64,000 nucleotides of DNA from Styela clava (lineage: Eukaryota > Chordata > Ascidiacea > Stolidobranchia > Styelidae): assembly GCF_964204865.1 (NCBI RefSeq), contig NC_135257.1, forward strand, positions 4,836,001 to 4,900,000, read 5' to 3'. Below are positions 11,236-22,000 of this stretch, in pieces. Position 1 is the first letter of the stretch. Each line of letters starts with the position of its first letter. The position numbers and the translations under genes are program-made. The notes below the pieces were generated by a model that saw nothing but the letters and a program-made list of their open reading frames with translations, did no database searches and was not told the origin of the DNA.

Positions 11236-11787
11236 CAGTCTGTTTATTAAGCGCACAAGTGGCATCTAGCGAACTAATTGCCGTAAGTCAGTAAGGGCTA
11301 GAATACAAAAATAACGCCGAACAAAAATGTGATAAGAAAATAAATGCCGTCTTACAGTCTATATGGTTGCCAATTATAATATTAATTTTATAATCATGTA
11401 ATGGCCTTGGCTCTGTAAGAATGTGGTCTGCTGGTTAGAGTATTAATGTGCTGCTGTTGTAATACTGCCTGACTGTGGGCCTGGCAACATGGGGAATTTC
11501 TGCAAAATGGTTGACATAATGACTAGTCGCTAATGGTTATCTTCGCCACCGCCAAATTTCATGCACATGGAACAATTATCTGTTCAATTTTTTCCTGCTG
11601 AATTGTCATAGTAATACTGCTAATTTTCGCTTTCTTGAGGGTAAATATTACTTAAGTCTGAAAGTTCATTAGATCTTGTATGTTGTTATGTGTGCCGAAA
11701 TATTAAACAGTTTATCTATTCTTGTTAATTCAGCCTTGAATATTATAATGTTACTATCCCTCTATTTCAGGTTTGATATTCGATAGG

Positions 11788-12321
11788 ATGGCTATGCTTC
11801 GTGTTGCATATGCCACAGTTTTTCGTAGTAGAGTTTTATTATTTACTCAACCACCTGTTTTTAACTTTTCTCAACAACAATCATGGATTCATTTAAATAA
11901 AAGTGTTCAGCAAAAATTTGAAGAATTTGAATCAGAAGAAAGGATTGACAAACTCGAAATCAAACAGATTAAAAATAAGGGGCAAAGCCCAGAAGATCCA
12001 ATTCTTGTTGCATCTCCAACAGAAAAATGCATTGTGGGATGTACCTGCTCACCTGATGCTTGTACAGTGAACTGGTTTTATGTCAATGAAGGCGATCCTC
12101 AAACCTGTGATTGTGGATATTTTTTCAAACTAGTAAAAGTTGATCCAAAAGTTGAAGCAGTTCCTGAATATTCACGAATTATGTATGTTGATGATAAAAA
12201 AGATGACATTCGAAGTCAAGACAGAGGACCATCATTTTTGAAAAGAATATTTTCTAAAACTTCAAAAAATGTTTCACCACCCGCGTCAATGTCTTCTATA
12301 AAGAACAAACAAAATTTGTAA
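11788..12321 (+). CDS. COX5B: Cytochrome c oxidase subunit 5B-like protein
   Basis: COX5B is a nuclear-encoded, zinc-binding subunit on the matrix side of mitochondrial complex IV. The 177-residue product has a basic, Ser/Thr-rich N terminus suited to mitochondrial import (MAMLRVAYATVFRSR). It then has the family core: EDPILVASP, the first metal ligands IVGCTC, VNWFYVNEGD, and the second ligand pair TCDCG followed by YFFKLV. In animal COX5B the second pair is CPxCG; here it is CDCG, one residue shorter. After the core comes a tail of about 50 residues, longer than usual. Translation is taken from the first ATG, 17 nt after a strong 3' splice site (ctatttcag at 11762-11770), so a 5' UTR exon or a trans-spliced leader is likely. 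An AATAAA lies at 12337. All of the coding sequence is in one exon. Confidence 0.8.
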   Translation: MAMLRVAYATVFRSRVLLFTQPPVFNFSQQQSWIHLNKSVQQKFEEFESEERIDKLEIKQIKNKGQSPEDPILVASPTEKCIVGCTCSPDACTVNWFYVNEGDPQTCDCGYFFKLVKVDPKVEAVPEYSRIMYVDDKKDDIRSQDRGPSFLKRIFSKTSKNVSPPASMSSIKNKQNL

Positions 12322-12342
12322 CCCCTTCCCTCTAATAATAAA

Positions 12343-13062
12343 TTTCTTCATAGTAAGCACATTAATTTTGGCGCACATAAACAGGGATGTCCAAAGCGAA
12401 TCAAATAGTTGCTTTGGAATAATTTAGAGATTAATATGAATCTTTTTCTTTGCTCTTAGTTCGTTTTCAGTTTGGTATTGCATTGAGTTGACAAAAATTG
12501 TTTACTGATTACATCGAGGCTTATATTAAGTCTTCAAAAAATAGTAATTATTCATTGAATTTATCACTGAATAAGTATCTAAATATGGAATGAAAAGTAC
12601 GAGTATTCCAGCTCCTGTATCTTACAGATATTGGGTAGCCAAATATTTTTGTATCAGATATAATATAGCATTCGTTACTCTATTTACCGCAGAATAACGC
12701 ACTGTTATTATTGTTGTCTTACAATTGAATATCACCATGTTGATAAAATTACATGGCTTGTTTAATATGCATGCATTCATAATGTTTGGTTGTTGAATAT
12801 TTTGTTTTTGATTATTATCAAAGAGGGTTTTACAAGAATATTTGGTTGTATTTTGATGCTGGTGCTTTTAATATAGCAATTCGGTAAAATATCATTTAAT
12901 AATTTTTGTAAACTTTGATTATAAAGGATATGATAAGCATAATATGTGTCCGACATTGAATAACAGGCTTTTTGGTATTTTTATTTATAGACTGTAATAT
13001 CTAGATTTCATTTACATACATATTAAACACTTCTTGTTTGACTGATATAGGCATTCTACAAC
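12343..13062. promoter_or_regulatory. COX5B-LTV1 intergenic gap (~700 bp)
   Basis: AT-rich spacer between the COX5B poly(A) signal and the LTV1 start codon on the same strand. It must hold the LTV1 promoter unless the two genes are co-transcribed. No defined element was recognised. An AG acceptor-like site ends at 13050, 12 nt before the LTV1 ATG. Confidence 0.35.
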
Positions 13063-16000
13063 ATGGTAAGCACTTCCTATCACAGATTTCTTCGAGAAGT
13101 ATTGCGTATTATTTGAAACTGAATATTGAATGTGTTATAAATTGGATTGTATTCAACAAAAGATTTGAAAATCTATATATTTACAGATGTTACAAATTTT
13201 TATACTGTAGAAAATCAGAACTAGACATTTTTCTTTAAATGAAAATATTCATAGTATTTCACAGTTTCACTTATTTTTGTCTAGTATGTAATATTGAGTG
13301 TTCAATCTGAAATTTCCCACCTGTTGTTTCCTATTATTTTTTGGGAAATATAAATATATTTTACACTTTTTAGCCTCATAAAACAAAGAGAAAGTTCATT
13401 GATAAGAAAAAGGCATTCACGTTTCAACTTGTCCACAGGTAACAAACTTGAATCATTCATATTATAGCTACCAAATCTAATAAGGAGAATAGTGTAGTAT
13501 ACACTATGACTCAATAAAATTTTTGATTTAAAAAATTGTTACACAGTTATAATATTGTATTCCAAATTGTTATAAAGTGAAGTTATTGTTTTTGACTTCC
13601 TATATTTTGCTCTGTGATTTAGTAATATTCTTTTGAAATTGTAAATATTTATTTGTTTTCCTGCTCTCATCCATTATATTTTTCAGGAGTCAGAAAGATC
13701 CTCTGGCTGCAGATGATGAAGCACCTCAACGTGTTCTTGTACCGCTGGATGAATCAATTTCACAGCATGAAAATATACAAGAAGTAGGCAATAGTTGAGA
13801 ACTTTTAATAATACCTATAAGTTTTCTTGAATTTTTGAAGGCTTGAAATATATTGGAAACAGTGTTAACTCTAAGCGAATTATGAGTGCGAAAGTGCTTG
13901 GCAGTCGAAAAAAAAAGTGCGAAAGTGCTTTTGCCGATTTTAACAAGTTAGGTGCCCTAGCCTTTCATATAACCCATTTAAAACGACATAGATACTCGAA
14001 AAAGCGCTCCTCCGGTTAATATTATGAATTAAAGAGAAGCCTTTCCGTTAACAGAGTTCCCTTTAAGCGAATTCATGTTTAATTAAAACAAGCGAATTCA
14101 TCGGCAACGAAAGGACATCTGCTAACACCTGCCGGGGACAAAACTTTCATGCAATGTATCACGGTGTCAGTTGCTTACTCGCATGAACAGCAAAGGCTTT
14201 CACATTTGTTACTCCTTCCATCTAACAGACACGAGGCAGGCTGGAAACCATATTAGTTACAGGGTGGATCGTTTGTACAAATCCCGTGCAAAATAATTTC
14301 CCCCTCCCCCCCCAAAATATAAATAGCATTCAACTAATTAGGGTTAGGTGCGCTGGAAAATCAACTTTCCGATTATCACTAAACCTAATCTGATAATTAT
14401 TAATTTGTGATTTTGAACCACTTTGAAAGTCGCCACCCGCTGTTTTAAAAGATAGGTTAACCTACGTTCCCTCCGGAATATTACGCAGGATACTCCCCTG
14501 TTTTAGGAGATAGGTTGACCTACTTTCCTTTCAAACTTTTTTCTTCGAAATATTACACAAGATCACTTTGAAAATCCTCCCGTTTCGTGAGCTAGCGTGA
14601 CCTAATTTATCATTTACATTCATATTATACTATTTCAGAGCTTACCCAAAGACAAGTAATTTTTAAATGTTGACATGCTTTGGTTTGCGTGCGAGTTAGT
14701 TTAAATCGGGCAGAAAACATCATATATTGGCAAAATGTTTAGGAATGCCATGTACTTTAAGTATTCATAAATAGCACTCTTTGTAATGCTGCTGACCTAG
14801 TATCAAATATTCGCATCACAACGCCACTTGCGAGGTTTCCATAAATTTCAAATACACTAATAGGAACGATGACACCAAAGAGTTTTCTTTTGCGGAGGTA
14901 CACGAAATATAACGAGGGTGATTCTTGAAAAAAACATGAATATAAAAAATAAACGAATGATATGATAGTGGATCCCAAATAATTTTGAGAGTGTCTCGAA
15001 ATACCAATCCATTTGATAAATAATTTTTATTCGACCACATGAACGCTGATATCCTGAAAATTAATGTTGAAAGATAAGTACGCATTCTCAGATATCGGAC
15101 ATCCAGTCGCGATATTCAATCGTTCATATGCACAAATCTCACATTAATAGTAATTGCTACCCAAGTTTGTAAAGTTTAGAAACCAACAAACAGAAAATAA
15201 CTTATACTAAAACACAATTAAAATTTAGTCGGCAATAAATTCGTCGCCAAGACCATGCCATACAATACAAAAAAGATTTGGTCGCGAGAGTTACGTTAGA
15301 TGACTGCAAAACGACGTTGTTTTTTAAGCAGAATTTAAAAAAATTTATAATTAATAAAAGGGAGTTACGACGCCCCTAACACATCGTGTGTATTAAACGT
15401 CCCTGGTAAGTACTATTATTATTGTACTTATACACCTGTTGGAGTATTTCGGACAATTTCGAATTCAAAATAAATGAAAACCCGACATATAATAAAGACG
15501 CAAAAGTAAAATGAACATTTATTGAAAAAGTTATTATTTAAAAAAGACAACATGATCGTACAATTCCGCCAAGACTTCGATGTTCGCAAGTGAGATGATA
15601 AATAAATACTTCCCTGTATTCGATCAATTAACTTTAGCGTATCGTTGTTCTGCCAACAAACAGCCGGGTGCAAAATATTTCCGTCCTGTGATATGCTCAC
15701 AAATATTCTCGATATTAATATCATACCCTCGCGTATGTACTTTCTATTAACTCTTTAGTAATCCCTTCCATCCTTGGCCAAGTCATGTTTCGAATATGTG
15801 AACATTTTATTCGACCATGCATGGCGGGCGGGATGTTAAAATTGTAAACAAGAGAGAGGTAAAATCAATCGCGAATTTCGTTATAACGGCTCGTTTACGA
15901 ATTGTTGCGCCTGTTATCGTCGAAAATGATTACATTTGTTGTATTTTGAGGCATTTAAGCAGTAATAATTAGGGCATGACATCATCAAAATCGTCTAGTG

Positions 16001-19000
16001 TACTTTTGATACAACCTTGAAATCAATACAAACATTTTATGGGCCGTAATCGGTATTTGGCAATTAAGTGAGATCTTGAAATTGCAAATTCCGTAAATAA
16101 AATTGTGAATTACTCGGTAACGAATTCAGCTTTAATGACCGTCGGGGTATTGTTTTGTTGAAAATTATTATTAATGTGAGAGCGCCAAAAACATACAGTC
16201 CATGCGATGCGACTGCAATTTATATGGCCGCAATTGGTGTGGCGCGTTTATTAATAGTGTAAAATAAATTAAACGAATATCAATTATAACCAAGCCTGTC
16301 GGCGTGTTTATTTTCTATGGGCAGGATTCGTAAAATACCATCTTAAGACAAATTTACTTACTATTATAAATCTTAATTTTCAGTTATTATCGTTATACAA
16401 ATAACGTGTGGCAACTTTTTAATTTATCGTCGACCAAAAAACCGCCCCACACTCGTCCAAACGTGTGTCGAGCTTGAACGACAGGAGCAGATTCATCGAC
16501 GACTTTAATTAGGGAAAATATGTATTTTATTGGTAATGCAAAATAAATGTAACAAAACGCATTTTTTTGTGATATAACTTTGTATTTTCGGAAACGGGTT
16601 GCCGTGAAAGGTAAAATTTGATCTAAATTAATCGCGAAAATGTTTTATTTTAAATGTAACAAAACACATTTTGCGATATAACCTTGTATTTTCGAAAACG
16701 GGTGTCCTGAAAAGTAAAATATGATCTAAATTAATCGCAAAAATGTTTTATTTCAAATGTAACAAAACACATTTTCGCGATATAACTTTGTATTTTCGAA
16801 AACGAGGCGTCACGAAAAGTATTAATCTAATGTTTTATCTATCGTCTAGCTAACGTCTGGTACACATCATTTTCGGGGAGAACTCTAGCCCGCGAAACGT
16901 CATTTAATTTAAAATACAGAATGTTTCACGCATTGCAAAACGGAAAATCACCAGTAAGTGGACAGGGATTCAACCCTCCGGATTCAGTATTCTATATCCC
17001 CTGTGTCAGAACTTTCTGAAGAATGGAACAAAGAACCCGTCAAACCGCCGCGGAAGAAGAGGGAGTATTTTTTGCACTAATAATTAGGGGTGACATTATC
17101 AAAATCGTCAAGAAACTGGTGACTTTGCAAATTCCATAAATAAAAGTGTGAATTGCTGGGTAACATTTTAGCTATAATTATCGCCGGGGTATTGTTTTGT
17201 TGAAAACACGTCGAAACTTGAGGGAATTCGTTACAATTAGCGCCTGACCTCTATTAGGCACTCGAGCACTCGAAAAAAAAGCACTCGAGCCCAATCTTTT
17301 TAGCATTAAGTCGCATACGTAAAATATCCTGTAAAAGAAGTGCTGTTCATTAACGTCATCTCGTCTTATGTCCACGCAGAAATGCCTTTAATGCCGAATT
17401 ATTCAATCACTATTTTAAATCAACATTCAGGATTGGCACAATTTCAGATTTGCGAAGTTTCACCATAGAAATACATGAGAAAGTTAATTATCGTCTTAAT
17501 AAATATCTGCATCACAGTATCGACAATAATATTACCATTCGCATAAAATTGGGACGGTAAATTTACAAATCTTGATAGGTAATATTAAAGCCAACGCAAA
17601 TGTTAATTTGAGCCCTCAATGTCTTCAAAAGCTGTTGCCGATGTGAACGAACGGGTAAACCCGAAATATAAAACTTCGATGTCCACCGACTCGCAAGAAT
17701 TCATATTTGTAAAAAAGAGAGGGCGGCAATATAGATTACCAAAACCTGGATATCGCCGCCAAAACGATCGGTGACAAGAACAATTAGCGATTACAACGGA
17801 ATTAACCAGTAAAAAGACTTTGTTGCCGATTTTTTAATGTTTCCACCGATGTTCCAAAAATATTTGTTATTCGGTACTCGTTAAAAATATTCGATTTAAA
17901 AAAATATTGAATTTTGCCCACCCGTACTCTCAACATTGTGATTACAATAAAATGGCACTTAATGGTATTTTGTGAATTAGGTGATTTTGCAAATCTGTGA
18001 CATGCTGCTAAAAGTTTCGTCTGATTTGAGAATCGTGCAGTTTGGTCACAATTCATCCAAAGTGACTATAACACGTTACTAACACTTTTATAGTCATTTT
18101 GAATTCATCGCTATCATTGATAGTCACATGACCACTCTCGTTCAAAGAAACCCACTGCTTAGTATACAACATCTGGTTTTCAAAGACGCAGAAGCGTTTT
18201 TGCGAGAGAAGCGGAATCGGTGTGCTTGTATAATAATCATATTATAAACAAGAATTTTGCAGTTAATGCAAAAGCCTTATCTCCTATGTCTGCATCTCAT
18301 AGTTTAGAATTCTGGTAAATATCGTTATGATATGCAGAATTGAGTTACAAAAGTACTAGTATGTTACTTATTTGTCAACTTAATACTCGAAAATATTTGT
18401 TAACTTTGAACTTTTATTCCATTCAAAATCGGAAAAAAGTGCTATTTCTCTTCAAAATCGGAAAAAAGTCCTATTTCGCAGTCCCTAAAAAAAGTTGCGA
18501 AAGTGCTTCGCAATTTTCGCAAAAAAGTGCGCTAATAGTGAACACTGATTGGAAATGTAAAATTTTCTGATTATTAAGTATTAGAGCATGAAAGCAATAT
18601 AACATAATGCTTGAATATCATATATCCAAAAAACGACTCCTTGCAGCGTACATACACATAGGGGAACTATATTTTAAAATGTGCTCATCCTTGATATGAT
18701 GATTGAACTTTGATTGAATTTTTTCTTCATAGTCACCTGATGAAAGAGAAATGAGATTGTCAAAACAGAGGATTTATGGTGTTGGATTTGATGATGACTA
18801 TGATTACATGCAACATCTGCGACAGCCTGAAAAACAGACTGCAATACTTGTACCTAAAAGCAATCGAGGTTAGTTGATGCCTTATTAGTTTGCCTTTTAT
18901 ATATGACTGTAATCATAATCCTTTTCACTAATACCACTAGTTTCATTAAAAAAGCAATTTTCTCCATAAGATTAACCAAAAAAGAAAGTATGAAATTGCA

Positions 19001-22000
19001 ATCAATTCTTAATTAAGATATAAACTACTTTTGCTTGATCACTTGTATTTGATAAAGATAATATATATTTTACAGTAACTTTTCAAGAGCCAAATGAAAT
19101 GTCACATTGTTCACACGAAGATATGACTGAGGTAATAAAAGATGGGGAGAAGTCTGCTGCTATCAAAATACCAACTGTTGTTTTTGCTTCTAAAGAAGAG
19201 GAAGATATTGGGATGCTGCATCGTGCTATTCCACCAACAGGTGCAGTGAACATAGACTGCCAAAATCAAATTATAGATGTAATTTCGTCATGCATACACT
19301 TTATTTTAGAGTCTGAAAGAGCAGATTTGTTATATATAAAACTGTTTTCAAATTTGTCACTGCCCAAAGCAATGCTATACAATTAGAATTGTATATTTTT
19401 AAATCTGTTGGGCTGACATGACGTAGACAGTAAACTAAAATATTTACAATGTAATACTAATGAACTCACTATTTCTTGCATTCCCTAGTTATTTATTTAT
19501 ATTTAGTCTTGTAGCAGTTATCAATTTGCTAAGAAATATGTACTGTTTTCAAACAGGTCCACTAATTGAATGGGATCCGGATGTTGTCGCAGCCATGGAC
19601 GAAGATTTTGATTATGAAAATCCAGAAAATGTTATCGAGGATGATTTTATATTGCAAGCAACAGATGAGATAGATGAAAGAAATGAAAATAGGTGAGTTG
19701 ATGTTAGATAAACGTCTTTAAAAACCTCATATGGACGCCAGTACTCTCATAAAATAGATTTACAGTAGTAACCTAGTAGAGTTATTTTCTGCCTGTCTTG
19801 GTATGGTATAAATCTGCTGGAAAGTAACGAATGCTTATATATATTGATTTTTCCTGCTTGTCTGTTGATGATATCTATATGCTGTTGTAGTGCTACTTAT
19901 TTCAATTATTATCATTTATTTACCTATCATAACAACACAGAATTTAACAAATTATCTCAGCACCAGCTTAATAAGCATTCATCATATTATACATAATAAA
20001 ACACAGAATAAGACATTTGGTAACATTTGTAGTCTGTCTGTACTTTTATAGAGTCCACAATCTTTAAATCATAGTATCATATTTTGTAGTCTTTTTTGGG
20101 AGACTATACACTCTACATGAATAGCCAAGTCCTATTTCAACGTAAAATGAGGCTTAAAATTCTGTATTAATCATAACATCTTAGATCAGATATTGGTAGT
20201 GATGAAGGAGAAGAGAATGAATATTATAGTGATGATGATATGGGATCATGTGATTCTGAAGATTATTTTGCAAACGAAGAAACAAGATCTAGATTTACAC
20301 AATATTCCATGTCTTCATCTGTTCTTCCTAGAACCGAACATTTATCAATATTGGATGATCAGTTTGAGAAGGTAATTTTATAAACTGATAGCACAGCATC
20401 AACTTTTATATCACAATTGAATTCAATAGGCAAGTGGTTTGTTGCTTTGATTAAATTTGCATATAGTTTGAAGAACCTGTTAATAATAATAAAGCCAGCA
20501 AAAAAGAGTAGACAAATAAAGGCGTTAAAGTCAACTTACCGTATTTATTCAATTATAACGCGCACCTTTAAATTTTGAATGAAAATTGGTATAAAATTCT
20601 TTTTTTTATTTTGTCTCTACTAACTACTGGTAAGCACATAAGGTAACAACTCACAGCATGAACAAAAATTTATTAAAAGCACACAGTAATTCAAAACTTT
20701 TCAAAATCGTATTCAGTCTCTGATTCACCAAACAACTGTTCGATTTCTGTTTGGGTTATGTTTAAATCAGTGCAAGTCCATGCCTTCTCATAAACTTTTG
20801 TGCCCAACCATTAGATGCTTTAAAGGTTGAATCTTTGCAAATCTTTTGTGCACGGAGTCTAATATGGAGCGAAGTGACGATGTACCCACTAGATCTTTGA
20901 TCAACTATCCAATCATAAAGCTCCTTCTCCAACTCTGGGTACCGGGCTTGTCTCCCTCGCCGCGCTTTCTTTGTTTTGTTCATATCTTTTAGAACAACTT
21001 TCTGCTTTCTCCAATCTCTGACATTTGTCTCTGGTACATTGAATTCTCTAGAAGCTTTTCTATTTCCATGAGTTTTCGCATAATCAACAATCTCCAGTTT
21101 GAATGCAGCCCTATATGCAGAACGTTTTTGTCTTGCCAATTGCCATAATAGATAATGGGTAATATATAATGGGTATCTACAGTACAGTACGATAATGGCA
21201 AATAAATATTCTCAACGCAGCGGGAATGTCAAACGCATGCTGAGCTGTCGCATGTGCGTGGGCTTGCACGAAATCGAACGCTTGCACGAATGTCAAACGC
21301 ACGCTGAGCTGTCGCATGTGCGTGTGCTTGCACGAAATCGTCCTGCATTGGAATGTGCATGCGCGAGCGCACGCACGTTTCAGATGTTTAAAACCACATT
21401 TTCAATACCGCATTTCTCAGACCTCGTGTATAACGCGCAGCATTGATTTTTGCCTAAAATTCAGTTCAAAATTTTGCGCGTTATAATCGAATAAATACGG
21501 TACTTTGAATAAATGTAGGCAATGGCGAATGAACTTGTGCTCGAGCCTACCAGTCATATAGTTTGAAGACTTCATAATTTAATGTTAATGAAGTCAAATT
21601 TTCATTTTAGCACAATGTGTTCTTTATTAAATAAAGTACTTTAAATGTTTTGTGAGTTTGAAGAGATTGAGAACCTTTTTTTTTGTCGTAAGTTCTTCGA
21701 AGTTTCTTAATAAATTTCAACAAGTCTATCTGAATCTATCTAATCTAGTTACCCAGACGGTCAAAGTTTACGGCCATTATTAATTTTTTACCTGCTACAT
21801 AGTAAGAACTTAAACGTAAGAATTTTTTTAAAGTTTTATGAAACATATGATGATGACAAAATTGGAGATCTCGGTCAAGTTGAAATTGATGGAGCAGTTC
21901 CTGTTGATAATATAGCTCAAGAAGATGCAATTAATATGTTACTTGGAATAAAAAATAAATCTCCGAATTCCAACATGAATCTGAGGTAATGAGCAACTAG

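Larger units (their letters stand above)
13860..18547. mobile_element. 4.7-kb hAT-type element in LTV1 intron 3, 8-bp target duplication
   Basis: The left end reads CAGTGTTAACTCTAAGCG and the right end CGCTAATAGTGAACACTG, an imperfect inverted repeat. The element is flanked by identical 8-mers attggaaa at 13852-13859 and 18548-18555. Subterminal words gcgaaagtgctt occur near both ends. The interior has no recognisable transposase, only short open frames, plus internal repeats at 14440-14615, 15955-16170 with 17072-17210, and 16545-16838. Parts of the interior (16430-16850 and 17520-17700) resemble the interior of the hAT element in integrin intron 18. Confidence 0.8.
20539..21500 (-). mobile_element. 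pogo/Tigger-like Tc1-mariner element, internally deleted, TA target site
   Basis: The terminal inverted repeats are CCGTATTTATTC-AATTATAACGCGC on the left and GCGCGTTATAATCGAATAAATACGG on the right, flanked by TA at 20537-20538 and 21501-21502. At 962 bp it keeps the transposase N terminus (20762-21139, minus) and a short acidic C-terminal stretch (20691-20768, minus, other frame), but not the DDE catalytic domain. It lies in LTV1 intron 7 in the opposite orientation to the gene. An internal duplication of about 65 bp lies at 21228-21345. Confidence 0.85.
20476..21560. repeat. Older dispersed repeat interrupted by the pogo element
   Basis: The flanks of the pogo element, 20476-20536 (gttaataataataaagccag…) and 21503-21560 (ctttgaataaatgta…), join to match an uninterrupted copy at 23405-23530. 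That copy serves as an empty-site paralogue. Confidence 0.75.

Noticed and set aside
16545-16838. CRISPR-like array
   Set aside because: The units of about 105 bp are tandem and contiguous, with no spacers, and the genome is eukaryotic.
20989-21201. Second pogo-element protein in an overlapping frame
   Set aside because: It overlaps the HTH-coding frame and has no domain of its own.
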